Shown here one piece after another: positions 48,561 through 57,511 of a stretch of DNA of 64,000 bases. The notes under the pieces were generated by a model. The model worked only from the letters and a program-made list of their open reading frames with translations. It did no database searches and was not told the origin of the DNA. The stretch comes from Rhodospirillaceae bacterium. GTDB taxonomy: Bacteria; Pseudomonadota; Alphaproteobacteria; Rhodospirillales; Rhodospirillaceae. The position numbers were made by a program, and so were the translations under genes. Position 1 is the stretch's first letter; every line of letters starts with the position of its first letter. The stretch lies in assembly GCA_028822445.1 (NCBI GenBank), contig JAPKDQ010000008.1, positions 1 to 64,000 on the forward strand, read 5' to 3'.

Positions 48561-48915
48561 AACTTCTGACACATTTTTCCGCTATTATTCTTCATTCTAA
48601 GTTTCTTTATGAGCTGTATCTGTTCCAGAATATGGTCTTATTGACCATCTAGTACTTTTGGACTGTTTAAGCATGTGGCGTTTTACATTAGCGATGCTTT
48701 GCCTTTTGAGGTTTTTTTCGGACCCAAGTCGGGGTATGGATTAGGAGGAAAGGCTTGGATGGCTCAGGGAGACACCCCTGCATATATCGGGATTTCCTTA
48801 GCCTTAGGGGCTAACATTGATCGGACCGGTGACCGGACCGGCATAGGGGCGAGTTTTAAAGGGGCGATCCATGGTTTTTGTGGCTGAAAATGGCGTGACA
48901 GACGAAAGAGACTCG
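48561..48915 (+). other. Stretch of about 355 bases without a confident gene
   Basis: Two short frames exist: a 23-codon one from ATG at about 48673 (MWRFTLAMLCLLRFF, signal-like) and a 42-codon one from 48760 preceded by AGGAGG. Neither has a family I recognise. The octamer CGGACCGG occurs twice within 20 bases at 48822-48841. The promoter of the OmpA-type lipoprotein gene must lie here, but no clear -35/-10 pair was found. Confidence 0.35.
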
Positions 48916-49920
48916 ATGTCCGTTGTGGCCCGGGTAATTGCCCCGGTGGTTGTGATCGTGATGCTCGGGGCATGCTCGACAGTGACCGATGTCTGGGATG
49001 GAACCACAGATATAGTAGGCAGCCTGTTCTCTAGTGATGAGGATGAGATTGCAGACGTAACTGAGAGTGGTTTCCCAGATTTAGCAGCGGTTCCTGCTGA
49101 GACACCGTCTCGCGGGTCTGCATCTGAGCGTGCAGCTGCAACAGAGGGTCTTATCGCAGACCGAAACCAAGCCCAATACACAGAGCAGGTCCGTCGCCGC
49201 GAACCAGTTGCTGTGCGGCCGCTGCAGGAAGGGAGCGCACAGGCGACATCTGCGAGAGACGGGCCACCACCACCTGTCGCAGCTCCGGTTGGGCAAGTGA
49301 CCCAGGTTGATACGGCACCGCGCACTCGGCCATCATTAGCAGAGCGTCTGGGAGTGGCTCCTCCTCCTCCTCCTCCTCCAGTATTGGCTGCGAGCGTGCC
49401 ACGGCCGGTGCCATCTGTGCCTATCGGTGCGTCCGCTCAGGTTCCGAGCAGCGCAATAGCGACGACAGTTATTGGAGGGGATTCTCTGGTTCCGTCAGCG
49501 GGTTCAGCTCAGGCAGGGTCCTCACCAAATGCGCTGGCATCGTACGATGCGTCTGCCTACCGAGTGTCCACTCACATCGTGACTATTTCTTTCGTAACGG
49601 GAAGCAGTAAGCTAACCGCATCCGACCGGCGAGCGCTGGATGATGTGATTAAGCTAAGAGCCGAATACAATGGTGCTATCCGGGTGGTTGGGCATGCGTC
49701 GAGCCGGACCCGGGACCTTGACCCGCTCACTCACAAGCTCGCTAATTTCAGGGTTTCTCTAAATCGAGCTAACTCCGTCGCTGCGGCCCTTATGTCGAAG
49801 GGGCTCTCCGCAGACCGGCTCTTCGTGGGCGCGGTCTCCGACAATGAGCCACTGTATTCTGAGGTTATGCCAGCGGGTGAGAGCGGCAACCAACGGGCAG
49901 AAATTTATATAGACTACTAA
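48916..49920 (+). CDS. OmpA-family outer-membrane lipoprotein
   Basis: The chosen ATG gives 334 residues with a lipoprotein signal ending LGAC, acylated Cys20. A long Pro/Ala/Ser-rich linker (residues about 45-220) includes seven consecutive prolines encoded by repeated CCT. The C-terminal OmpA-like domain (about 225-334) has VTISFVTGSSKLTASDRRAL, RVVGHASSRTRDLDP and NRANSVAAALMSKGL, which bind peptidoglycan in this family. It probably tethers the outer membrane to the wall. A frame starting 15 codons upstream is less likely because it would push the signal inward. Confidence 0.86.
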   Translation: MSVVARVIAPVVVIVMLGACSTVTDVWDGTTDIVGSLFSSDEDEIADVTESGFPDLAAVPAETPSRGSASERAAATEGLIADRNQAQYTEQVRRREPVAVRPLQEGSAQATSARDGPPPPVAAPVGQVTQVDTAPRTRPSLAERLGVAPPPPPPPVLAASVPRPVPSVPIGASAQVPSSAIATTVIGGDSLVPSAGSAQAGSSPNALASYDASAYRVSTHIVTISFVTGSSKLTASDRRALDDVIKLRAEYNGAIRVVGHASSRTRDLDPLTHKLANFRVSLNRANSVAAALMSKGLSADRLFVGAVSDNEPLYSEVMPAGESGNQRAEIYIDY

Positions 49921-50056
49921 CTGCCTAGAATTTGCCCTTGCACGGTCGCATTAGTGGTTCATTCACCCCTGTATTTCTGGCTGTATGTCTTCGAGCACGC
50001 TAAACCATCTCTAAGCGTACTTTCATCTACAATCTATTGAAATATTAATAAAAGCC

Positions 50057-51277
50057 ATGACCCAAGAATTCCACCGCATAAAGCGCCTTCCTCCCTATGT
50101 ATTTGCTGAAGTAAATGCGATGAAGGCTTCCGCTCGCGCTGCCGGTGAAGACATTATTGATCTTGGAATGGGTAACCCTGACCTCGCCACGCCCCCACAT
50201 ATTGTCGACAAGCTATGCGAAGCTGTGCGAGACCCTAAGACGCATCGCTATTCCGCGTCAGCCGGAATTAAGGGGCTACGCCTAGCGCTATCCTCATACT
50301 ACGAGCGACGGTTCAATGTATCAATTGACCCGAGTAAAGAATGCATTGTGACGCTCGGGTCTAAGGAAGGCTTGGCCAATTTGGCGTCTGCGATGACGAG
50401 TCCTGGTGACGTCGTTCTTACCCCGAACCCCAGTTACCCAATACATCCATTTGGTTTCATTATCGCTGATGGCTCAGTGCAACACTTACCCGTAATACCA
50501 GATGATAATTTTTTGTATGCGTTGGAGCAGGCCGTTACACACAGTATCCCCAAACCGGTTGCGCTAATTCTCAACTATCCGTCGAACCCGACGGCGTTGG
50601 TTGCAGACTTAGATTTCTATGCGGAAGTCGTTGGTTTCTGTAAACGCCACAGTATCTGGATTTTGTCTGACCTTGCGTATTCGGAAATCTACTTCGACGG
50701 CAACCCCCCGCCATCGATATTGCAAGTTCCAGGCGCCAAAGACATTGCTGTTGAATTTACGTCTATGAGTAAGACTTACAGCATGCCCGGTTGGCGCATA
50801 GGATTCGTGTCCGGGAATGAGTTTTTGATTGGGGCTCTGACCCGTATTAAATCCTATTTGGACTACGGCGCATTTACGCCAATTCAGGTTGCCGCTGCAG
50901 CAGCTCTGAACGGACCGCAAGATTGTGTCGACAAAATAAGGGCAACCTACCAAGGACGGCGCGACGTTCTTATTGAAGGCTTTGCGCAAGCGGGGTGGGA
51001 TATTCCATCGCCACCTGCAACAATGTTCGCATGGGCCCCTGTGCCAGAAGCGTTTAAGCACCACGGGAGCATGGGTTTCTCAAAATTACTTCTTCAGCAT
51101 GCTAATGTTGCCGTCTCTCCTGGGACGGGGTTCGGCGAAAATGGTGAAGGGTACGTCCGGATTGCATTGGTCGAAAACAAACACCGCATTCGCCAGGCTA
51201 TTCGCAACGTAAAACAATTTATGTCTGAGGCAGACAATGTTTTAGAGGCGGCTGAGAGAGAAAAGGTCGACCAATGA
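50057..51277 (+). CDS. PLP-dependent class I/II aminotransferase
   Basis: The 406-residue protein has YRYSASAGIKGLR-like HRYSASAGIKGLRLALSSYY, SLG-type LGSKEGLANLASA, NYPSNPTALVADLDFY and the PLP lysine in TSMSKTYSMPGWRIGF. This is the AlaC/LL-DAP-aminotransferase-like subgroup. It overlaps hom in ATGA. The pair suggests amino-acid synthesis from aspartate or pyruvate. The exact amino donor cannot be fixed from sequence. Confidence 0.85.
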   Translation: MTQEFHRIKRLPPYVFAEVNAMKASARAAGEDIIDLGMGNPDLATPPHIVDKLCEAVRDPKTHRYSASAGIKGLRLALSSYYERRFNVSIDPSKECIVTLGSKEGLANLASAMTSPGDVVLTPNPSYPIHPFGFIIADGSVQHLPVIPDDNFLYALEQAVTHSIPKPVALILNYPSNPTALVADLDFYAEVVGFCKRHSIWILSDLAYSEIYFDGNPPPSILQVPGAKDIAVEFTSMSKTYSMPGWRIGFVSGNEFLIGALTRIKSYLDYGAFTPIQVAAAAALNGPQDCVDKIRATYQGRRDVLIEGFAQAGWDIPSPPATMFAWAPVPEAFKHHGSMGFSKLLLQHANVAVSPGTGFGENGEGYVRIALVENKHRIRQAIRNVKQFMSEADNVLEAAEREKVDQ

Positions 51278-52575
51278 GCGAGCCATTGAAGGTCGCGATT
51301 GCTGGCCTCGGTACCGTTGGCATTGGAACGATTCAAGTCCTAACCATTCACGCTGATCAAGTTGCTGCAAGATGTGGTCGGCCTATCCAAATTACTGCGG
51401 TGTCCGCGCGCAACCGACGAAGAAAGCGCGATGCCGATGTCTCTAGCTATGTTTGGTTTGATGACCCTGTTGTGATGGCGAAAGAGGCCGATGCAGATGT
51501 CATTGTTGAACTTATCGGTGGCTCTTCCGGGGTAGCGCTAGACCTTACGAGAGAAGCTCTGGCAGCAGGCCGCCACGTTGTAACAGCAAACAAAGCGCTC
51601 ATGGCTGAAGCGGGAGCCGGGTTGGCAATTGAAGCTGAAGCATCTGGTAAAACTTTGGCTTATGAAGCTGCAGTCGCGGGTGGCATTCCCATTATTAAAG
51701 CCCTTAGAGAAGGGCTTGGAGGAAACAGTTTCTCGCGGGTGCTCGGTATTTTGAACGGGACGTGCAATTATATTCTATCGACCATGGACGCGACGGGCCG
51801 TGACTTTGATGATGTTCTTAAGGATGCTCAGGATTTAGGTTACGCGGAAGCAGACCCAAGTTTCGATATTGACGGTGTTGATGCCGCTCACAAGTTGGCG
51901 ATTTTAAGCAGCCTAGCATTCGGCACGAAAGTTGATTTTGAAAGCGTGTATGTTGAGGGAATCCGGAATGTTATTGCGAAGGACTTTGAGTATGCACGGG
52001 ATCTCGGTTATCGCGTTAAATTGCTTGGCTTAACGGGTGAGCTGGACGGCGGAATTTATCAATGGGTACACCCGTGCCTCATCGATGCTCACGGACCGTT
52101 GGCCGCTGTTGATGGTTCTTTTAACGCCATCATTGCTGAAGGGGACTTTGTCGGGCGATCGACATATGAAGGACGCGGCGCTGGGGCAGGGCCCACCGCG
52201 TCAGCTGTTGTCGCAGACCTGATGGATATTGCGGCTGGCCGTTTCAATCATACGTTCGCTGTTCCCAGCGAAGATTTAAGAAATGCCGCATCTGTTCAAG
52301 TAGAAAAACGGGTGGGAGCATATTATGTCCGGCTTAAGGTTTTGGATCAGGCTGGCGTGTTTGCTGATGTTGGATCGGCCTTTCGAGACCATAGAATTTC
52401 CATGGAATCGATCATACAGAGGGACCATGACAGTGATGGAAATGTCCATGTTGTCATCGTCACACATGATGTTCTAGAGTCTCAGATGATGGATGCCCTA
52501 GAAGACTTGGAGAAGCACGAGGCCATGGTTGAGGCACCTCATTTTATCCGTATCGAAAACCTTGGTGGAGAATAA
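51274..52575 (+). CDS. hom: Homoserine dehydrogenase
   Basis: The enzyme reduces aspartate semialdehyde to homoserine in the threonine and methionine pathway. The 433-residue protein has the NAD(P) site VAIAGLGTVGIGTIQVL, VTANKALMAEAG, AAVAGGIPIIKALREGLGGN, GILNGTCNYILSTM and the catalytic-region DAAHKLAILSSLAFG. A C-terminal ACT domain (about residues 350-433; VLDQAGVFADVGSAFRDHRI) suggests feedback by threonine. Confidence 0.95.
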   Translation: MSEPLKVAIAGLGTVGIGTIQVLTIHADQVAARCGRPIQITAVSARNRRRKRDADVSSYVWFDDPVVMAKEADADVIVELIGGSSGVALDLTREALAAGRHVVTANKALMAEAGAGLAIEAEASGKTLAYEAAVAGGIPIIKALREGLGGNSFSRVLGILNGTCNYILSTMDATGRDFDDVLKDAQDLGYAEADPSFDIDGVDAAHKLAILSSLAFGTKVDFESVYVEGIRNVIAKDFEYARDLGYRVKLLGLTGELDGGIYQWVHPCLIDAHGPLAAVDGSFNAIIAEGDFVGRSTYEGRGAGAGPTASAVVADLMDIAAGRFNHTFAVPSEDLRNAASVQVEKRVGAYYVRLKVLDQAGVFADVGSAFRDHRISMESIIQRDHDSDGNVHVVIVTHDVLESQMMDALEDLEKHEAMVEAPHFIRIENLGGE

Positions 52576-52644
52576 CTAGGGGTGATTTGACTCTCCGCGT
52601 AGACGGGGTAGAACCAGTTTAGAAAGCCAATTCCCGGAGGGACT

Positions 52645-53637
52645 ATGTCACTGCAACTTGATAGCAGCTTCAGTAACGTGCTGGAGCGTAATCTGGCCCT
52701 TGAAACGGTCCGTGTTACTGAAGCCGCTGCTCTGTCAGCCTCTCGATTGATGGGGCGTGGGGATGAGAAGGCTGCTGATCAGGCTGCCGTAGACGCAATG
52801 CGTCAGGCCCTCAACAGTCTCAACATTCAGGGAGAGGTTGTCATCGGTGAGGGTGAGCGCGATGAGGCTCCCATGCTCTATATCGGTGAGAAGGTCGGGA
52901 CTGGGGAAGGCCCTAAGGTCGATATTGCACTCGATCCACTTGAGGGCACAACGATAACCGCCAAAGGTGGTCCTAATGCACTTGCCGTTATTGCCATGGC
53001 GGAAGCCGGTAATTTCCTCAATGCACCAGACGTGTACATGGATAAAATCGCTATTGGTCCTGGCTTGCCTGCTGGCATCGTGGACATCGACAATACGCCC
53101 GAAGAAAACCTAAAGGCTTTGGCTAGTCATAAGAAATGTGATGTGTCTGACCTCGTGGCTTGTATTCTTGATCGCCCGCGACACGAAGACCTTATGGCGC
53201 GAGTTAGAGAATCAGGTGCCCGTATCATGTTGATTTCCGATGGTGACGTTTCTGGCGTGATTGCAACGGCCGAGCCTGAGAGTGGCGTAGATATCTATAT
53301 TGGATCAGGCGGCGCACCTGAGGGTGTTCTGGCTGCGGCAGCATTGCGCTGTATCGGGGGGCAAATGCAAAGTCGTTTGTTGTTCCGTAACGAAGATGAA
53401 AAAGCGCGCGCCCGCAAATGGGGTATTGAAGACCTTGATAAAAAATATTCGATGCTCGATATGGCAAAGGGCAACGTTATGTTTGCTGCGACTGGTGTAA
53501 CCTCGGGCGCGATGCTAAGAGGGGTTCGTCGTTTTGCTGGTGGTGCTGTGACTCATTCCCTTGTTATGCGCTCGAAATCTGGAACTGTGCGGTACGTTGA
53601 AGCCCATCACCGTTTTGATAATGAGGACACCGAATAG
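52645..53637 (+). CDS. glpX: Fructose-1,6-bisphosphatase, class II
   Basis: GlpX-type enzymes dephosphorylate fructose-1,6-bisphosphate in gluconeogenesis. The 330-residue protein has GRGDEKAADQAAVDAMRQAL, the metal-binding VVIGEGERDEAPML and DIALDPLEGTTITAKG, and GSGGAPEGVLAAAALRCIGG. GGAGGGA precedes the ATG. It stands between hom and recJ, the order seen in related alphaproteobacteria. Confidence 0.95.
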   Translation: MSLQLDSSFSNVLERNLALETVRVTEAAALSASRLMGRGDEKAADQAAVDAMRQALNSLNIQGEVVIGEGERDEAPMLYIGEKVGTGEGPKVDIALDPLEGTTITAKGGPNALAVIAMAEAGNFLNAPDVYMDKIAIGPGLPAGIVDIDNTPEENLKALASHKKCDVSDLVACILDRPRHEDLMARVRESGARIMLISDGDVSGVIATAEPESGVDIYIGSGGAPEGVLAAAALRCIGGQMQSRLLFRNEDEKARARKWGIEDLDKKYSMLDMAKGNVMFAATGVTSGAMLRGVRRFAGGAVTHSLVMRSKSGTVRYVEAHHRFDNEDTE

Positions 53638-53643
53638 GCGCGG

Positions 53644-55437
53644 ATGTCTAAAGCTGGCTCCTCTCGCACTATTTGCCTTGGAGTTGCGCAGTCCCTAGAG
53701 GGTCGAGCGTGGCACACCGTAAATCCTAATGATCAAGTAACGGCTTCTCTGGTCCGATCATTAGACCTGCCTGATGCAGTTGCCCGTATCTTGTCTGCCC
53801 GGGGTTTTACACCGGAAACAGCAGAGCCTTTCTTAAACCCAACACTACGGGATTTGATGCCTAACCCGTCCACATTGGCTGGCATGGACGCTGCTGTCTC
53901 CAGGGTCATAAAAGCGATTGATGACAAAGAAAAGATTTCGGTGTTTGGCGACTATGACGTCGATGGTGCAACGTCCTCTGCATTACTCATTAGATTTTTT
54001 AAGGCTCTTGGTATTGAAGTCGAGAGCTACATTCCAGACCGGGTTAAAGAGGGCTATGGCCCTAGTATTCCGGCGCTCTTGAAATTGCGCGATTCCGGTG
54101 CTGACGTCGTGATTACTGTCGACTGCGGAATAACCGCATTTGAACCTCTCGCTGTAGCGGCTGAAGCCGGACTAGACGTGATTGTTATCGACCACCACAA
54201 AGCTGAATCCGATCTCCCACAGGCTTCAGCCGTTGTTAACCCGAACCGCTTAGATGATGAGAGCGGGCAGGGGCATCTGGCAGCTGTGGGTGTTACGTTT
54301 CTTGTTGTAGTCGCTGTCAACCGTGCCTTACGCGAGAGCGGATGGTACGAGCGAGCGGATTGCAAGGAGCCTGATCTTAGGAACTGGTTAGACATCGTTT
54401 CCCTTGGGACGGTCTGCGATGTTGTGCCGCTAATTGGGCTCAACCGCGCGTTCGTGAATCAAGGACTAAACGTAATGGCCCGGGCCGGTAACGCTGGCTT
54501 AGTTGCGCTGTCTAACGTGGTGGGATTGAAAGAAAAGCCAAGAGCGTTTCACCTTGGCTACATGCTCGGACCGCGGGTCAATGCGGGTGGGCGGGTCGGT
54601 GATGCGCCTTTAGGAACGCGTTTGCTCTCCAGCGACGATCCGGAGGAAGCCGCCGTGATAGCGATGCGGCTGAATGAACACAACGCGGATAGAAAAGATA
54701 TAGAGGCCGCTGTTTTGGTTGATGCGATTGAGCAGGCGGAAACGAATGTTGATCCAGGCTCGTCCATCATTTTTGTTACTGGTGAGAATTGGCACCCGGG
54801 CGTCATTGGAATCGTAGCAAGTCGTTTGCGTGAACGGTATGACTTGCCAGCTTGTGTTGTCGCGTTTGACGGCGGGATGGCGAAAGGTTCAGGGCGATCA
54901 GTTCCGGGCGTCGATTTAGGTCTGGCTGTGCTTGATGCACGAGATGCGGGTCTGTTATTCAATGGTGGTGGTCATGCGATGGCTGCTGGCTTTACGGTCG
55001 AACAGGCTCGCCTAAGCGCTTTCCATGAATTTTTAGCTGATCACGTGAAACAACAAGTGGCGGCCGGTTGCGTGCAAGCTTCTTATATTGTTGATGCGGT
55101 GGTAACACCTGAAGGTGCGACTTTAGGCTTGGTTCAAAGTCTGTCGCGGCTAGAGCCATTCGGCGCAAGCAACGAAGAACCAAAAATCGGGGTTGCTAAT
55201 GCTATGGTCGTCAAAGCAGATATTGTCGGGTCTGGTCATGTTAGGTGCATCGTCACGGGCAGTTCCGGTGGGCGTTTCAAAGCGATTGCATTCAACTGTG
55301 TTGATTCAGAACTTGGTTATGCGCTCCTGAACACACAGGGCCGCCCTATTCATTTAGCAGGTAGCCTTAGAGAAGATAACTGGCAGGGCCGCTCAGACGT
55401 TCAGTTCGTGATCGAAGATGGAGCATGGGCCGTATAA
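53644..55437 (+). CDS. recJ: Single-stranded-DNA-specific exonuclease RecJ
   Basis: RecJ degrades single-stranded DNA 5' to 3' in recombination and mismatch repair. The 597-residue protein carries the DHH phosphoesterase motifs: SVFGDYDVDGATSSALLI, VITVDCG, VIDHHKAES and SLGTVCDVVPL. The DHHA1 part has LGPRVNAGGRVG and FNGGGHAMAAGF. It follows glpX by six bases. The length is typical. Confidence 0.94.
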   Translation: MSKAGSSRTICLGVAQSLEGRAWHTVNPNDQVTASLVRSLDLPDAVARILSARGFTPETAEPFLNPTLRDLMPNPSTLAGMDAAVSRVIKAIDDKEKISVFGDYDVDGATSSALLIRFFKALGIEVESYIPDRVKEGYGPSIPALLKLRDSGADVVITVDCGITAFEPLAVAAEAGLDVIVIDHHKAESDLPQASAVVNPNRLDDESGQGHLAAVGVTFLVVVAVNRALRESGWYERADCKEPDLRNWLDIVSLGTVCDVVPLIGLNRAFVNQGLNVMARAGNAGLVALSNVVGLKEKPRAFHLGYMLGPRVNAGGRVGDAPLGTRLLSSDDPEEAAVIAMRLNEHNADRKDIEAAVLVDAIEQAETNVDPGSSIIFVTGENWHPGVIGIVASRLRERYDLPACVVAFDGGMAKGSGRSVPGVDLGLAVLDARDAGLLFNGGGHAMAAGFTVEQARLSAFHEFLADHVKQQVAAGCVQASYIVDAVVTPEGATLGLVQSLSRLEPFGASNEEPKIGVANAMVVKADIVGSGHVRCIVTGSSGGRFKAIAFNCVDSELGYALLNTQGRPIHLAGSLREDNWQGRSDVQFVIEDGAWAV

Positions 55438-55540
55438 GGTCGTTCTTGGTTTCGGTCCATGAACACGGCATATGACAGTCGATATCTCTGTTTTAGAGTC
55501 CGTTGACACCCTGTACCGTGCATGCGACTTTTCGCTTGCT

Positions 55541-55560
55541 AGGCCCCGTAGAACGGGCCT
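55541..55560 (+). other. Hairpin between recJ and the HdeA-like gene
   Basis: AGGCC-C-CGT pairs with ACG-GGCCT around AGA, eight pairs with one bulged C. A TTGACA lies about 35 bases upstream without a clear -10. The hairpin has no T-run, so it may be a weak terminator for recJ or part of the leader of the next gene. Confidence 0.35.
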
Positions 55561-55588
55561 TAGGCTATTCAAACAAGGGGATGACTTC

Positions 55589-56221
55589 ATGGTCAAAACG
55601 ATCCAATTTTTAGGTGCTGTAGCTTTGGCACTCGGGCTAAGTTTTAGTGCTCAGGCTCAAACCGGGGATTTCGATTCGGCAAATATGCGCTGCTTGGAGT
55701 ACATCAATGGCCAGGGTGATGGCTCGACGAACAAGGCGAAAGCTGATATCGCTCGAATCTGGATCATGGGGTATATGGCTGGGAATTATACTGGCAGAGA
55801 CAAGCTTAAGTGGTCAGATGACAGTAAGGCTGAAGGTAAAGTTGTTAGCGCTGTATTGAGCAAATGCCGTGAAAATCCAGAAGTTACGCTTTTGACTGTT
55901 GCTGAGTACGTTGCTTCGGCTCGTAAGCGGGCTCTACCCAGCACCTTAAGTAACGATTTCAACCCACAGACCTATATGTGTGGAGACCATGCTGACGGCA
56001 AGAAAGGATCGGCATCTGAACTTCGAAAAGCAGACATTGCTGAAGTGTGGGCTTTTGCCTTTGTTCAGGGGTTTGTAAATACAGATGACCCAGACCTGCT
56101 GATACCGGTTGAGAACAAGCCAGCAATCACAGGTGCTGTGTCATCAAACTGTGCCAAGAATAGAGAGTACTCGTTCTATGACTTGACCGCAGCTGTAGCT
56201 CCGATGGTTACGCCTAAGTAG
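55589..56221 (+). CDS. Secreted protein with two HdeA/HdeB-like repeats
   Basis: AAGGGG precedes the ATG. The 210-residue protein has a signal peptide ending SAQAQ. Two similar units follow: MRCLEYINGQGDG, then ADIARIWIMGYMAGNY, then VLSKCRENPEVTLLTVAEYV; and YMCGDHADGKKGS, then ADIAEVWAFAFVQGF, then VSSNCAKNREYSFYDLTAAV. Each has the two-cysteine pattern of small HdeA-type acid-stress chaperones, here fused in tandem. The family link is by pattern, and the function is unproven. Confidence 0.65.
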   Translation: MVKTIQFLGAVALALGLSFSAQAQTGDFDSANMRCLEYINGQGDGSTNKAKADIARIWIMGYMAGNYTGRDKLKWSDDSKAEGKVVSAVLSKCRENPEVTLLTVAEYVASARKRALPSTLSNDFNPQTYMCGDHADGKKGSASELRKADIAEVWAFAFVQGFVNTDDPDLLIPVENKPAITGAVSSNCAKNREYSFYDLTAAVAPMVTPK

Positions 56222-56243
56222 GTCCACTAAATATCTTCTGTAG

Positions 56244-56270
56244 CGAAGGCCTGCCTAGTGCAGGCCTTCG
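56244..56270. terminator. Hairpin terminator between convergent genes
   Basis: CGAAGGCCTGC and GCAGGCCTTCG form a perfect eleven-pair stem around CTAGT. The flanking T-run is short (CATTTC), so termination on the plus strand may be imperfect, yet its place between two convergent genes fits. Confidence 0.65.
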
Positions 56271-56288
56271 GCATTTCTGGAACAAGAT

Positions 56289-56840
56289 TTAGAGCGTTAA
56301 ACCTGTTGGTGGAGTTGTATTGCCGTCACCCAGAGAGCGTTGCATTAAGACACTGTCGATCCAGCGATCAAATTTCCGTCCGGTCGACGGCAGAGCGCCA
56401 ATGACCTTGAAGCCTAATTGGCTATGAAGGGCAATTGAGGCGGCATTCGCAGAATCACCGATGACAGAGATCATTTGCCGATAGCCAAGCCCCGTCGTCT
56501 TCGCAATTAGGTCTTCGAGTAACGACCGTCCAATACCTTTGCCGAGGTGCTTTTGGCCTACGTAGACGGAGTCCTCTACAGTATATCTGTATCCCCAGCG
56601 CGTCCGATAAAGGCCCGTGTAGGCATATCCAGCGATGACCCCACCCTGCTCGGCTACAATGTATGGCATATAGCCTTGTGTTAGGTCCTGAAAACGCCGG
56701 GTCATTTCTGAGACCGTAGGTATGGTCACTTCGAATGTGGCAGCGCTGGTCTCAACGTAGTGCCCATATATTGCGGCCACAGCCTCCATGTCGTCTTCTG
56801 TGGCATCTCGAATGCTGCCGGGTGAGGTTATGTCAGTCAT
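56289..56840 (-). CDS. GNAT acetyltransferase, phosphinothricin acetyltransferase-like
   Basis: The 183-residue protein has the GNAT layout: SIRDATEDDMEAVAAIYGHY at the N-terminus, YAYTGLYRTRWGYRYTVEDS, and the acetyl-CoA-binding VGQKHLGKGIGRSLLEDLI. ANAASIALHSQLGFKVIGAL is the final part typical of PAT-like enzymes. The natural substrate is probably an amino-acid analogue or free amine. Lacking neighbours of the same direction, it appears monocistronic. Confidence 0.88.
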   Translation of the reverse strand: MTDITSPGSIRDATEDDMEAVAAIYGHYVETSAATFEVTIPTVSEMTRRFQDLTQGYMPYIVAEQGGVIAGYAYTGLYRTRWGYRYTVEDSVYVGQKHLGKGIGRSLLEDLIAKTTGLGYRQMISVIGDSANAASIALHSQLGFKVIGALPSTGRKFDRWIDSVLMQRSLGDGNTTPPTGLTL

Positions 56841-57032
56841 TGTGGTATCACTTTCTGTCCAAAGAAAACGGCCATAAATGCTGGAGGTGAGCTGATTTAT
56901 CGCTCTTTAGCACAGGTGGCGTTTTTTAGAGGTTCCCTCGCTGGCTGGCAATGGGTGGTGGACGCTCTATATTTCGAATTTCCGGGCTTGCGCGAAGGCG
57001 CAGGAGTAGGTAGATAGTCTCTTCTTCGATGG

Positions 57033-57108
57033 GTCCCCTTCGTCTAGAGGCCTAGGACACTGCCCTTTCACGGCGGCGACAGGGGTTCGAATCCCCTAGG
57101 GGACACCA
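57033..57108 (+). tRNA. tRNA-Glu (anticodon TTC)
   Basis: The stem GTCCCCT pairs with AGGGGAC, followed by A and encoded CCA. CTGCC/GGCGG encloses CTTTCAC, anticodon TTC, and the T-loop GGTTCGAATCC is perfect. The sequence is nearly the E. coli tRNA-Glu. A second accessory block begins past its 3' end. Confidence 0.97.
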
Positions 57109-57511
57109 CCGCTTCCGGTGGCCATTGATTTTAAAAGAAATTTTTAGATTTCATCTATAGTCATCTAATTGGAACAAAAAGTAGGGATTATTTGTCTCCT
57201 TTTCGTTCTCTCAAAATTAGATTGATTGCGGTTCTCGTCGCCGGTCAGGGCCTAAATGCTCGCACCTAAGATTGGCACCACCTCCATAGTGTCCTCCTCG
57301 TAGCGCTTTAGATGTCTCTTGCCCGCACAGCCAGTATACCCCGCCATGCGGACACGTTTCTTTTTGGCGGAAGTTATGTGTAAAGAGTGCTCTATGGGTT
57401 ATCCGGGGGTGTTGAGGTGAAGAAGGTGGTACAGTCTTATATCAACAATAGAGTTTTTTAGCTCCTAAAGACTAATCCGTGACCGGCATAGAAGAGATAA
57501 GGGGGCGTATT
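57109..57511 (+). other. Spacer of about 400 bases after tRNA-Glu
   Basis: No gene is recognised. I looked for a repeat of the tRNA 3' end, which an integrase would leave, and saw none inside this window. The stretch is AT-rich at its start and probably contains the promoter of the secreted NmrA-fold gene, but no convincing -35/-10 pair was found. Confidence 0.4.

Noticed and set aside
48675-48887. A 70-codon plus-strand frame before the OmpA lipoprotein
   Set aside because: No family and no good start; its better internal ATG gives only 42 residues. Kept only as a remark in the region entry.
48804-49325. A 173-codon minus-strand frame over the lipoprotein start
   Set aside because: Its length comes from the biased Pro/Ala-rich codons of the sense gene; it has no recognisable motif.
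49355-49382. Run of CCT repeats as a possible tandem-repeat locus
   Set aside because: It encodes a polyproline stretch within the lipoprotein linker and is too short for a separate repeat feature.
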